Source of the DNA: Pseudoalteromonas neustonica
GTDB lineage: Bacteria; Pseudomonadota; Gammaproteobacteria; Enterobacterales; Alteromonadaceae
Assembly (NCBI RefSeq): GCF_001653135.1
Contig: NZ_BDDS01000026.1
Coordinates: 1 to 42,083, forward strand
DNA length: 42,083 nucleotides
Direction: 5' to 3'
Made by a program: the position numbers and the translations under genes. Numbering within the stretch: position 1 is the stretch's first letter; the number at the start of each line of letters is the position of its first letter. Under the pieces are notes generated by a model. It was not told the origin of the DNA. It did no database searches and saw only the letters and a program-made list of their open reading frames with translations. Below, piece by piece: positions 6,236 through 14,678 of this stretch.

Positions 6236-6372
6236 CTTTCCTCTTTTTATGAGCAATGTATGTCCTATTATTTATTCTTATAATTAATAACAAATACTGG
6301 AACACATTGCCAGCTTTAAACTTTAAGTCGGGCTGTTCTTTTAATGATGTGTAAAAAAGAGGAAAGTGTCCT
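6230..6372. mobile_element. Inverted-repeat element (MITE-like) between attI and intI
   Basis: A perfect 19-bp inverted repeat, AGGACACTTTCCTCTTTTT at 6230-6248 and its complement at 6354-6372, bounds 105 bp of AT-rich non-coding DNA. I see no clear target duplication. It lies where integrons normally keep the cassette promoter and distal attI, so it probably replaced or displaced them. A weak promoter-like pair, TTGTTA and AATAAT on the - strand, can be found inside it but the spacing is poor. Confidence 0.65.
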
Positions 6373-6404
6373 CATTTCTTGACTTAGAAGGAAAATCACC
6401 AGCA

Positions 6405-6420
6405 CTGTATATAAACACAG
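6405..6420 (+). promoter_or_regulatory. LexA box of the integrase promoter
   Basis: CTGTATATAAACACAG is CTG-N10-CAG with an AT-rich centre, close to the gammaproteobacterial LexA consensus. It ends 3 bp before the ATG at 6424, and a TTGACT (6379-6384) lies upstream as a possible -35. Integron integrases are known to be SOS-controlled through such a site, so this identifies the promoter as that of intI. Confidence 0.85.
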
Positions 6421-6423
6421 TTA

Positions 6424-6792
6424 ATGGCATTTAAAATGAAAACTAAATCCCCTTTTCTTAATAATCTTATCGACTATATGTATAGCCATCACTATGCTAA
6501 AAAGTCTATTGAAACTTATGTATTTTGGACGAGTGCCTATATCCATTTCCATAATAAGCGTCATCCAGCCAGTATGGGGAATAATGAAGTAGAAATATTT
6601 TTAAATCACCTAACAGTCACTAAGAAAGTGGCAGCGAAAACACAAGCAACCGCTTTAAATGCACTTGCTTTTTTATATAAACATATAAATAAACGACATT
6701 ATTTGATAGCAAGTTTACTATACCCATGTTTTGCAACAAGGTGCCAATGGCGTAGTGAGCCCGTTTTCGAGATTATCATAGCTGAGGCTTAG
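6424..6792 (+). pseudogene. intI: Integron integrase intI, truncated to the N-terminal ~95 residues
   Basis: Residues from MKTKSPFLNNLIDYMYSHHY through YVFWTSAYIHFHNKRHPASM, EVEIFLNHLTV and TKTQATALNALAFLYKHI-like text match the N-terminal core-binding domain of VchIntIA-type integrases (normal length ~320 aa). Similarity stops near 6714; the remaining ~26 codons to the TAG are unrelated. The catalytic domain with its Arg, His, Arg and Tyr residues is absent, so no recombinase can be made. The gene diverges from the cassettes as in all integrons and keeps its LexA-controlled start. A deletion or insertion joined it to the edge of the starch locus. Confidence 0.9.
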
Positions 6793-6863
6793 ATATTTTG
6801 TGCTATACGCGATATAAAATTGCTGCTACATGACTTAATACAGCATTGATACTTTAAATTTCC

Positions 6864-6893
6864 ATAAAAAACCACGGCTGTTAACCGTGGCTC
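6864..6893 (-). terminator. Rho-independent terminator after the glucoamylase gene
   Basis: Stem CCACGG (6872-6877) and CCGTGG (6885-6890). On the - strand it is followed by a run of six T (complement of 6866-6871). It closes the maltodextrin operon. Confidence 0.85.
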
Positions 6894-6916
6894 TTAGTAT
6901 TACTGATTAAACCAAC

Positions 6917-9325
6917 TTACTTCAACGCTTGTTCGACCACTGGGTAGTGATCCCATACGTGCTTATCGCTTAAAGAGCGTACTAACTTAACGTATTCTGC
7001 ATGTGTCCATGCAAGCGGAGTGGCGGAGTTGGTGCCCTCGCCGAGTGTATAACCTGCTTTATTGTTGCCTACGCCATCCCATACTTGCTCTGGCAGCATC
7101 ATGCCTTCGTTGGCAAACTGCTCTAACCCTTTCACATACGTGTTTTTAATGGCGTGTTGCTTGTCTGCGTTTAACGATTGCGTGGCATTTGCGGCGGCAA
7201 TTTCGTAATGGCCTCGCTCACCGGTAAAAAACGGCCATACACGCCCACGTTGGCCGGGGGTATTTTGCCCGCCTTCGGCGTAGTTTGCGCCAGTTACTTC
7301 GTCCTCACCGTAGCCGTCGTTACCATAACGGCGAAAACCTGGAAATGAGCCGCTGCCATCGCTAAACTGATAGCTGTACTTAACTTGTAAGTTATCGGCT
7401 AACGTTTCATCGTCATACTCTGGCAAGGTTTTTACAATGCTGGGAGCAAGTGCATCGCGCACGCCATAACGTACTAACTCTAAAAAGCCACCATCTAAAA
7501 TTTGCTTTTTATTAAAGCCTTCGCGACCATTATTAGCATTAATTTTAGTGTTTGAATTGGCGTCTTTATCTTGGCCGATACGAATAAAATACTCACCGTC
7601 TGAGTTGATTGATTCTAAATTACCGGCGGTGGTAAACATCATGCTTTCTATGCCGCTATTATATTTTTTAGCGGTTTCAAGGTAACGCTTTGCGTTTTGG
7701 TCATCGCCAGCGAGTGTTGCAATATCAGCCGCAGTGATAAGGCCTGCTACAACCGCTGCGGTAGTTGAAGGTGAATATCCTTCTTGCTCTTCCCAGCGCT
7801 CTTGCTGAGTAGCTGGCGGTGTTATTTGCATGTCGTTCCACAAAATTTTGGCGCGCCCACCGTCTACCAAAAAGTCAGCAGCAGGTTTTAACATGCGCCC
7901 GTACCAACCAGTTAGCTCTGCATCTGTTAACACATCTGCTTGGTGCAATTTCCACGCGAGCATAATTGGCATAGCGGTTTGATCTAGCTGTACGCCCACC
8001 CATTCAAGCTCGCCATCGACGTGTGTTTTTTGTAGAAACCAGCCTGTATCGCCCTTGTTGCCCGGTGTTTTATTATTTACTTGTACTTTTTCAAGGTATT
8101 CGAATGCAGTTTTAGCTGTAGCAGTGTCGCCAAGTGCCATAAACGCCATAGCAACTTGATAAAAATCCCTCACCCATACAGCTTTATAACCGGTTGAACC
8201 TGTTTTGGCCGAGACTGTTTCGCCCCATGGATTTGATAACGAGGCAATAAGCGCACCAGCGTGCGTTTTATCTTCTTGCGCTTTTAACACCATGGCACTG
8301 GTGTAAAGTAGCTTGCCGTTATCAGTAGTTTGCTCGCTCATGGTATTGAGCGGTGCTAAGCTTTGTAGATAATCTTGCCAGCCTAATGCGTCGCCTTTTC
8401 CGTTGTAGTTATCAAGTACGTGTTGATAGCCACGCGCTAAACTTGCTTGGCCTTGCTTAAAGCTCGCTTGCTCGTTGTTGCCAAAACTCAGGGTTAGATC
8501 AAATTGGCTGTTGTTGCCAATCTCACCCAGCTCGGCAAGTAAACTCACATTACCTGATTGCTCACCGGTATTTTGATAAACGCTTGGAAGCTGTTGAGTC
8601 GTTTTTAGCGCATTTAAACCATCACTTTTGCCTGTAAAGCCCACGCTGGTCTGTTTAAATGGTTTAGCGCCTTGTAATGACAAGTAACTATCGCCCTGCC
8701 ATGCAATTAGCCCTTGCTCTGTGGTTTTTGCAAAATCATCCAGGCCATTATTATCTATGTATGGATTTACCGTTACATAGGCTTTTACGCTTTTAAGCTG
8801 AGTATTAAAAATACTGCGCACAAATAAAGTTTGCCCGTCTGGATCGGTAAATATGTGTTTTTCAAGGCTGAAGCGGCCTTGTTTATCTGTGCTTGTTACT
8901 TTGTAAGCCAATGATAACGGTCGGCCGTGCTCATCTTTATATAAGTAGTCAATTGTTACGTCAAGATCATCCGTTTCAGTTACGGTAAAATCTTTACCGA
9001 CAACCACAAACTGCATGTCTTTAATTTGTGCTTGGTGAATTAGCCCAAACATGGTTTCGGTGATCACTCCTTTTGCTATCGAAAACCATACTTTTGAGAC
9101 TTTACCCGTCGCTGCGCTGTCGCTATAAGCGCCATTTTGATATTGCTCAAACGAAGTACCAATACCTGTTTTACCTGCGAATGCCCAAAATGGGTCAACG
9201 CCTGGGGCACCGGGTGCGCTTAGTTGCTCCGTTACTTTGGGGCTGTCTGTTAAGGCTTGCTCTGAGCTACACGCCGTTAAGCCAAGCATGAGTAAGCTTG
9301 TGGTGATCATGTTGTATTTTTTCAT
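6917..9325 (-). CDS. Glucan 1,4-alpha-glucosidase (GH15 glucoamylase), lipoprotein
   Basis: An exo-acting enzyme releasing glucose from the non-reducing ends of starch or maltodextrins. Of 802 aa, residues 1-19 are a lipoprotein signal (MLGLTAC, lipid anchor on Cys19). About 40-320 form the bacterial glucoamylase N-terminal beta domain, and 335-800 the GH15 (alpha/alpha)6 barrel. Seen in the barrel: AVWVRDFYQVA (~382-392), the general-acid region ERWEEQEGYSPST (Glu512/513) and the C-terminal base region PLAWTHAEYVKL (Glu777). The ATG at 9325 has AAGGG seven bases upstream. It is the last gene of the operon, 37 bp after the sugar transporter. Anchoring in the periplasm or at the surface is inferred. 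Confidence 0.92.
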   Translation of the reverse strand: MKKYNMITTSLLMLGLTACSSEQALTDSPKVTEQLSAPGAPGVDPFWAFAGKTGIGTSFEQYQNGAYSDSAATGKVSKVWFSIAKGVITETMFGLIHQAQIKDMQFVVVGKDFTVTETDDLDVTIDYLYKDEHGRPLSLAYKVTSTDKQGRFSLEKHIFTDPDGQTLFVRSIFNTQLKSVKAYVTVNPYIDNNGLDDFAKTTEQGLIAWQGDSYLSLQGAKPFKQTSVGFTGKSDGLNALKTTQQLPSVYQNTGEQSGNVSLLAELGEIGNNSQFDLTLSFGNNEQASFKQGQASLARGYQHVLDNYNGKGDALGWQDYLQSLAPLNTMSEQTTDNGKLLYTSAMVLKAQEDKTHAGALIASLSNPWGETVSAKTGSTGYKAVWVRDFYQVAMAFMALGDTATAKTAFEYLEKVQVNNKTPGNKGDTGWFLQKTHVDGELEWVGVQLDQTAMPIMLAWKLHQADVLTDAELTGWYGRMLKPAADFLVDGGRAKILWNDMQITPPATQQERWEEQEGYSPSTTAAVVAGLITAADIATLAGDDQNAKRYLETAKKYNSGIESMMFTTAGNLESINSDGEYFIRIGQDKDANSNTKINANNGREGFNKKQILDGGFLELVRYGVRDALAPSIVKTLPEYDDETLADNLQVKYSYQFSDGSGSFPGFRRYGNDGYGEDEVTGANYAEGGQNTPGQRGRVWPFFTGERGHYEIAAANATQSLNADKQHAIKNTYVKGLEQFANEGMMLPEQVWDGVGNNKAGYTLGEGTNSATPLAWTHAEYVKLVRSLSDKHVWDHYPVVEQALK

Positions 9326-9362
9326 TTTTAAACCCTTAAATCTTATCTGTTAGCTATAAGCG

Positions 9363-10850
9363 TTACTGCGCGTGTTTAACACGCATAACAGCAACCGCTG
9401 CCAGTACAAACGACACCGCGCCCAATACTAGTGCGTAAATAGGTTGGTTTTCAAAAAAGTGACGTAAAATTAGACCCAATATGCTGGCTGCTAGTAATTG
9501 GGGGATCACTATAAAAAAGTTAAATATGCCCATATACACGCCCATTTTATGACTCGGTACTGACGTACTTAACATGGCATATGGCAACGATAGAATAGAC
9601 GCCCAAGCGAAACCAATGCCGATCATTGGCCAAATAAGTAAGGTAGGATCTTTAATTACAATAAAGCTGACTAAGCCCAAAGCGCCTAAAATTAAGTTAA
9701 TTGCGTGAGCGAGTTTTAAACCAATGCGCTTTACGATGACCGGTATACATAATGCAGCCAGTGCGGCAAACCCATTGTACGCGGCAAATAAAATGCCTAC
9801 CCAGTCAGCGCCATTGTTATAAGCCGCAGAGCTGGTATCACTGCTACCATAATGAAAGCTAGTGACCGCTGAGGTGGTGTAAATCCACATTGCAAACAGC
9901 GCAAACCAGCTAAAAAATTGCACCCACGCCAATTGTTTCATCGCCTCTGGCATCGTGAATACATCGTTGACTACTTGATAAAAACCACCCGCAGTATGCT
10001 GTTTGGCTTTTAACGTACCGGCAATAAATTGAATAATCCCAAAGCACACTAAACCACCGGCGAGTAAATACAGCTCTTTTTCAAGCCCCAGCCCCATTAC
10101 AAGGGCAAGTACACTCATGCCCAGTGCGGTAAAAATTGCGCCGCCTTTGCTAAAGTTAACGGTGTTAGTAATGTCGACTTGCTCAGCATCGCTGTCTTGT
10201 TCGTTAAACTTTGCAAGTTGTTGTGGTGAATATTCTTTGGTAGTTAAAATAGTCCAGCCCACGGCGACCAATAAAACCACGCCACCAAAATAAAACGAAT
10301 ACTTTACAGAGTCAGGAATTTGCCCCGCAGGCGCGGTGTTAGCAATATCAAACCAATTGGTCATCATCCACGGTAATGCCGATGCCACAACAGCGCCAAC
10401 GCCAATAAAAAAGCTTTGCATGGCATAGCCTGTTGCGCGTTGTTTTTTTGGTAGGTTATCGCCCACTAAAGCGCGAAAAGGTTCCATTGTGACATTGATT
10501 GACGCATCCATGATCCACAGCATGCCTGCTGCAATCCAAAGCGTTGGCGAGTTTGGCATAATAAACAGCGATAAGGTCGTTAAAATTGCACCATATAAAA
10601 AGAACGGACGGCGGCGGCCTAATTTTCCCCAGGTTTTATCACTCCAATAGCCAATAATTGGCTGTACAATTAAACCCGTTAGCGGCGCTGCCACCCATAA
10701 AATAGGAATGTCATCAACGTTTGCACCCAATGTTTGAAATATGCGGCTTACGTTACCGTTTTGCAGCGCAAAGCCAAACTGAATACCTAAAAAGCCAAAG
10801 CACATATTCCATATTTGCCAAAAGCTTAAATCGGGTTTGTTATCTTTCAT
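9363..10850 (-). CDS. MFS sugar transporter, probable maltose/maltodextrin importer
   Basis: A protein of 495 aa with about twelve membrane segments. It resembles the SLC45/GPH-like sugar:cation symporters found in maltose loci of marine bacteria: FGFALQNGNVSRIFQTLGA in the first segment, PIIGYWSDKTWGKLGRRRPF in the loop after the second (the MFS D-x-x-x-x-x-G-R-R signature), and MDASINVTMEPFRALVGDNL further on. The ATG at 10850 follows GGAG by six bases. The gene start overlaps the stop of the upstream amylase (10840) by 11 bp, so translation is likely coupled. Substrate is inferred from its place between an amylase and a glucoamylase. Confidence 0.88.
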   Translation of the reverse strand: MKDNKPDLSFWQIWNMCFGFLGIQFGFALQNGNVSRIFQTLGANVDDIPILWVAAPLTGLIVQPIIGYWSDKTWGKLGRRRPFFLYGAILTTLSLFIMPNSPTLWIAAGMLWIMDASINVTMEPFRALVGDNLPKKQRATGYAMQSFFIGVGAVVASALPWMMTNWFDIANTAPAGQIPDSVKYSFYFGGVVLLVAVGWTILTTKEYSPQQLAKFNEQDSDAEQVDITNTVNFSKGGAIFTALGMSVLALVMGLGLEKELYLLAGGLVCFGIIQFIAGTLKAKQHTAGGFYQVVNDVFTMPEAMKQLAWVQFFSWFALFAMWIYTTSAVTSFHYGSSDTSSAAYNNGADWVGILFAAYNGFAALAALCIPVIVKRIGLKLAHAINLILGALGLVSFIVIKDPTLLIWPMIGIGFAWASILSLPYAMLSTSVPSHKMGVYMGIFNFFIVIPQLLAASILGLILRHFFENQPIYALVLGAVSFVLAAVAVMRVKHAQ

Positions 10851-12732
10851 TGTGTGCTCCAGTGGTGAGAACTGCACTGCTAAGCGCATCTAACGTTAAA
10901 CTTATCTGTGCGTGTTCTTCGTTGATAGTCATGGCAGCTTTTTGGTTTGCTTCTAGTAAATCCAATAACTTAAACTCGCCACGCTTGTCATCAACTAAGG
11001 TGGTCATTGGAATTTCAATGGTGACTATTGTTTGTGCACTCGAAAAATTACTCACGACCCAAAGTTGTTGATTACCAATACTGCGGCTAAACGCGGCAAC
11101 GTGCTCGCTGCCAGTCACGATAAGGGGTTGCATGTCGCCAGCAACAACTGCTGGGTGTTTACTCAACGCCATAATCGCTTTGTAGTAGTTCCGTAACTGA
11201 CTTTGTTCAGGCGTGAGTGCTCCGCCGTCAAATTTGCCGTTGTTCATCCATGCTTGGTGCGCAGGTACGCCAATGTAATCAAAAATGCTGGTGCGAGTGG
11301 GTTTACCAAAGCCTGCGTATTCTGAGCCGTCTTCGCCTACATCTTGAGCAAAGTACAACAGTGTTGGCGCGCGGCTAATAAGGTGAGATACCACCAGCGC
11401 AGGCTTACCTTTTGCTGCATTACCTGCAAAGTCAGGGCTGGCTATGCGTTGTTCGTCGTGGTTTTCTAAAAAGTGCAGCATGTGCTGTTCAATGTCTGCA
11501 ACGGCTTGCTGTGGTGCAAAAATGCTATTTGCCGCTTGTTTACCTTGCATAACGCCTTTAAGCGTGTCGTAAAAGCCTACTTTATCGTAGAGGTAATCCA
11601 TTTTCCCTTGTTGGATATACGGGCGGTATAGTGCTGGGTTGTATACTTCGGCCAATAAAAAGGCTTCTGGATTATGCATTTTAATAGAGGAGTTTAAAAA
11701 GCTCCAAAACTCAACGGGCACCATTTCGGCCATATCATAACGAAAACCATCTACGCCTTTATCAAGCCAATACAGCGCGATATCACGAAATTTATACCAG
11801 CTGTTTGGCAGCTCTTTATCTTGCCAAAACTCAAAGTGCGCCCTTAAGTCTTTGTTTGCATAGTCAGCTGGTAAGCTAGGAAAGTCATAGCTGCCATCGG
11901 GTTTTACACCGTAATTTACTTTTACGGTTTCGTACCAATCGTTTATATCTGGCTTGGCAGCTCGTGCACCGTTACCCGTCCACTTTGCGGGTGTTTCATC
12001 AAATAGATTATCGGCTAATGGATGCGCGTTACCACCAAGTACTTGGTAGCCTTCGCTGGTTGGCACTTGAAAAGACTGCCCAGTGACATAATAAAAGTTA
12101 TTGTCGCGCGCATATTCTACGCTGGTGTCATCTTGCTCACCAAAATCTTTAACGCCCATAGGTTTTGCGGTTGACTTATAGTGGCGCGCAACATGGTTTG
12201 GCACAATATCAATCACTACTTTCATGCCATGTTGGTGAGTGCGTGTAATGAGCGCTGAAAATTCTTCAAGACGACGTTCTGGATTGATGGCTAAATCTGG
12301 GTTAACGTCGTAATAGTCTTTAATCGCATAAGGTGAACCTGCACGGCCTTTTACAACATCAGGATCATCTTGACTAATGCCGTATTGGCTGTAATCACCC
12401 ACCAGCGCATGATGAAGCACGCCCGTATACCAAATATGGGTAGTACCCAGTTCTTTTATGCCACTTAAAGCCGCATCATTAAAATCACTGAATGTACCTA
12501 CACCGTTTTGCTCTTTTGTACCCCATGGCACATTGGCTGTTTGCGTATTACCAAATAAACGCGTGAATACTTGATACACAACGGGTTTAGAGTGTTCTGT
12601 GACGTGTTCGTGTACTTTTTGCGCTTTAGCCTTCGGTGCGGGTTCTTCAGAGCAGCCACTAAAAAGTAAGCCACTGGCTAATATTAATGGGCCATATTTG
12701 AGCGTGCTAATGGTGATTTTTTGTGTTGTCAT
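10840..12732 (-). CDS. GH13 alpha-amylase family lipoprotein
   Basis: A 630-aa glycoside hydrolase acting on alpha-1,4 glucan. The lipoprotein signal ends LLFSGC (Cys27). GH13 regions seen: DIVPNH (175-180), GFRYDMAEM with nucleophile Asp333, LLAEVYNP with acid/base Glu362, and FLENHDEQR with Asp426. A C-terminal beta domain follows. The N-terminus after the signal is Lys/Glu/His-rich, a typical tether. It heads a three-gene unit (amylase, transporter, glucoamylase) and has an operator-like palindrome 85 bp upstream of the ATG. Endo-amylase, maltogenic amylase or cyclomaltodextrinase specificity cannot be told from sequence alone. Confidence 0.9.
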   Translation of the reverse strand: MTTQKITISTLKYGPLILASGLLFSGCSEEPAPKAKAQKVHEHVTEHSKPVVYQVFTRLFGNTQTANVPWGTKEQNGVGTFSDFNDAALSGIKELGTTHIWYTGVLHHALVGDYSQYGISQDDPDVVKGRAGSPYAIKDYYDVNPDLAINPERRLEEFSALITRTHQHGMKVVIDIVPNHVARHYKSTAKPMGVKDFGEQDDTSVEYARDNNFYYVTGQSFQVPTSEGYQVLGGNAHPLADNLFDETPAKWTGNGARAAKPDINDWYETVKVNYGVKPDGSYDFPSLPADYANKDLRAHFEFWQDKELPNSWYKFRDIALYWLDKGVDGFRYDMAEMVPVEFWSFLNSSIKMHNPEAFLLAEVYNPALYRPYIQQGKMDYLYDKVGFYDTLKGVMQGKQAANSIFAPQQAVADIEQHMLHFLENHDEQRIASPDFAGNAAKGKPALVVSHLISRAPTLLYFAQDVGEDGSEYAGFGKPTRTSIFDYIGVPAHQAWMNNGKFDGGALTPEQSQLRNYYKAIMALSKHPAVVAGDMQPLIVTGSEHVAAFSRSIGNQQLWVVSNFSSAQTIVTIEIPMTTLVDDKRGEFKLLDLLEANQKAAMTINEEHAQISLTLDALSSAVLTTGAHNER

Positions 12733-12816
12733 AATTTTATTACTTACTCAGACATTTACATGTCATTTTTGTTATATTTTTAATACTAATGTGAACCGCC
12801 ACTGACTAACAGCGGC

Positions 12817-12830
12817 TGCATACGTATTCA
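12817..12830. promoter_or_regulatory. Operator-like palindrome, site 1 (amylase-transporter-glucoamylase unit)
   Basis: TGCATACGTATTCA differs from a perfect palindrome at one base and has a central CG, as LacI-family operators do. The same 14-mer plus the next two bases occurs at 19223. It lies upstream of the 12732 start and downstream of the preceding gene. Confidence 0.65.
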
Positions 12831-12832
12831 CA

Positions 12833-14677
12833 CTATTCAATCACTAACACCACTGCACTCATTGCGGGTAAGGTGACTGCTTTATTTAAATTTACTGTTT
12901 GTTGAGTAAATAACTCAGTTGCATGTATTTGACTATCAAGCACTTCTTCCATGTAATGAAGTGGCCAACTTTTCATCTCAGCATGTTTGTTTAAAAACAC
13001 CAGCACGGTTTGTTTCTCGCTTGTGCGTGCGTAACTATACACCCCATCCTTTGGGCTAAAATGAGTGAGTTTACCTTGGCTCAGTGCAGCGCTTTGTTTT
13101 CTAAAATTAAGTAAGGTGCTAATCGTTTGCAGCATATCACGTTGATCAATTGTTAAGCCTTGCCCTGTAAAGGCGTTACTTTTTTGGCCTTTAAAACCAC
13201 CGGGAAAATCAATGCGAATATCGCCGTGATCGTTACTGCCTGTGTTATCAAGCAGTACTTCGGTGCCGTAATACATTTGTGCAATGCCGCGAGTAGTAAG
13301 CAGCAGAGTCATCGCCATTTTAGTTTTAGCAAGATCTTGCTTAAGCTGGGTATAAACTCGGCTCATATCGTGGTTATCAGCAAACACTAATAAATTATCT
13401 GGATTTGGGTATAAAAAGTCATTCGCAATCGATTGATACACTTTAACCCAGCCGGTGTTCCAGCTTTCATCTTCATTAAGTGCTTGAATAAGTGATTCTT
13501 GCAATGAAAAGTCCATCACACTGGGTAAGCTTGACGTATAACCATCATTATTTACTTTGCCTGCTTGCCAGTATGATGCAATCGCGGGGTTTGACGTCCA
13601 TTCTTCACCCACAATATTAAACTGTGGATACTCGGTCATGATTGCTTTGGTCCAGTTAGCTAAAAAGGCTTTGTCAGAGTATGAGTAGGTATCTACTCGA
13701 ATACCGCTTAAATCAGCGTACTCAATCCACCAAATGGCATTTTGAATAAGGTAGTTTGCCAATAATGGCTGGCGTTGGTTAAGATCAGGCATGGTGGCAA
13801 CAAACCAGCCATCACTAAACTGGCGTTTATCAAAGTCGCTGACGTGGGGATCTTGAATGGTTTGTCTTGCATGGCTGGTTGCATGTTTTCCATTTGCAAA
13901 ATCGCCATTAAAATTGATCCAATCAGCGGTGGGTTTGTCTTTCATCCATACGTGTTCAGAGCCAAAGTGATTAAGCACTAAATCCATTACCAAGCCGATG
14001 CCGTGTTGCTTGGCTTTCGCTGCCAGTTCCCTATAAAGTGCATTGGAACCCATACGCGGGTCTATTTTGTAAAAATCAGTAATAGCATAGCCATGATACG
14101 AATAACTTGGCATGTTGTTCTCAAGCGGCGGCGTTAGCCAAAGTTGAGTTACACCCAGTTTTTGTAAGTATGGCAACGCATCAATTACCCCTTGTATATC
14201 ACCACCATGACGCCCGCCTCGCTCAATTGGGTTTGCAGCCTCTAACATGCCTTTTACGCTGTCGTTAGTGCTGTCGCCATTGGCAAAACGATCGGGATTA
14301 ATTAAATAAAGTGTGTCGCTACTATCAAAACCACGTCGTTTACTGCTATTGGCTTTGCGCGCATTTAATGAATATTCAAAACGCCCGCCCGCAGTACTAT
14401 TAAACACTAACGTACCCGGCTTTGCACTTGGGCTTATTTCAAGGTTTAAAAAGGCGTAATTTGGGTTATCTGTTTTTATTATGTTGTGTAAATTTACGCC
14501 AGAGTATGGCATTAATTGCCATTGATGCTTAGCAACGTTTTGTTTATGAAGCATAATTTGCAATGAATTAGTTTGCATACCAACCCACCAGCTTTGTGGT
14601 GATGCCGTCATTGCATTAACGTTTATGCACGTAGTTAAAAGTGCACTTACTAAAAAAATCTGAATGAGTGATTTCAT
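12833..14677 (-). CDS. GH13 cyclomaltodextrinase/neopullulanase-like amylase, exported
   Basis: 614 aa. The signal peptide (about 1-22, ending NVNA) directs it to the periplasm. Residues ~25-110 form the N-terminal beta domain of the Cyc-maltodext_N type. The GH13 barrel follows: DTLYLINPDRFANGD, HGGDIQGV, DLVLNH (232-237), SGIRVDTYS with nucleophile Asp329, NIVGEEW with acid Glu358, and FADNHDMSR with Asp437; then a C-terminal beta domain. This layout is that of SusA-like enzymes that cut cyclodextrin, pullulan or maltodextrins. Its ATG is one base after the halogenase-like stop (TAATATG), so translation is coupled. Confidence 0.9.
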   Translation of the reverse strand: MKSLIQIFLVSALLTTCINVNAMTASPQSWWVGMQTNSLQIMLHKQNVAKHQWQLMPYSGVNLHNIIKTDNPNYAFLNLEISPSAKPGTLVFNSTAGGRFEYSLNARKANSSKRRGFDSSDTLYLINPDRFANGDSTNDSVKGMLEAANPIERGGRHGGDIQGVIDALPYLQKLGVTQLWLTPPLENNMPSYSYHGYAITDFYKIDPRMGSNALYRELAAKAKQHGIGLVMDLVLNHFGSEHVWMKDKPTADWINFNGDFANGKHATSHARQTIQDPHVSDFDKRQFSDGWFVATMPDLNQRQPLLANYLIQNAIWWIEYADLSGIRVDTYSYSDKAFLANWTKAIMTEYPQFNIVGEEWTSNPAIASYWQAGKVNNDGYTSSLPSVMDFSLQESLIQALNEDESWNTGWVKVYQSIANDFLYPNPDNLLVFADNHDMSRVYTQLKQDLAKTKMAMTLLLTTRGIAQMYYGTEVLLDNTGSNDHGDIRIDFPGGFKGQKSNAFTGQGLTIDQRDMLQTISTLLNFRKQSAALSQGKLTHFSPKDGVYSYARTSEKQTVLVFLNKHAEMKSWPLHYMEEVLDSQIHATELFTQQTVNLNKAVTLPAMSAVVLVIE

Positions 14678-14678
14678 A

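Noticed and set aside
5970..6305. A 111-codon reading of the first cassette gene
   Set aside because: The extra N-terminus runs across attI and one end of the inverted-repeat element and lacks a ribosome site; the ATG at 6179 has AAGGAA.
6250..6353. A cassette promoter (Pc) inside the inverted-repeat element
   Set aside because: The best -35/-10 pair has a 15-bp spacing and lies in very AT-rich sequence where such matches occur by chance; not listed as a feature.
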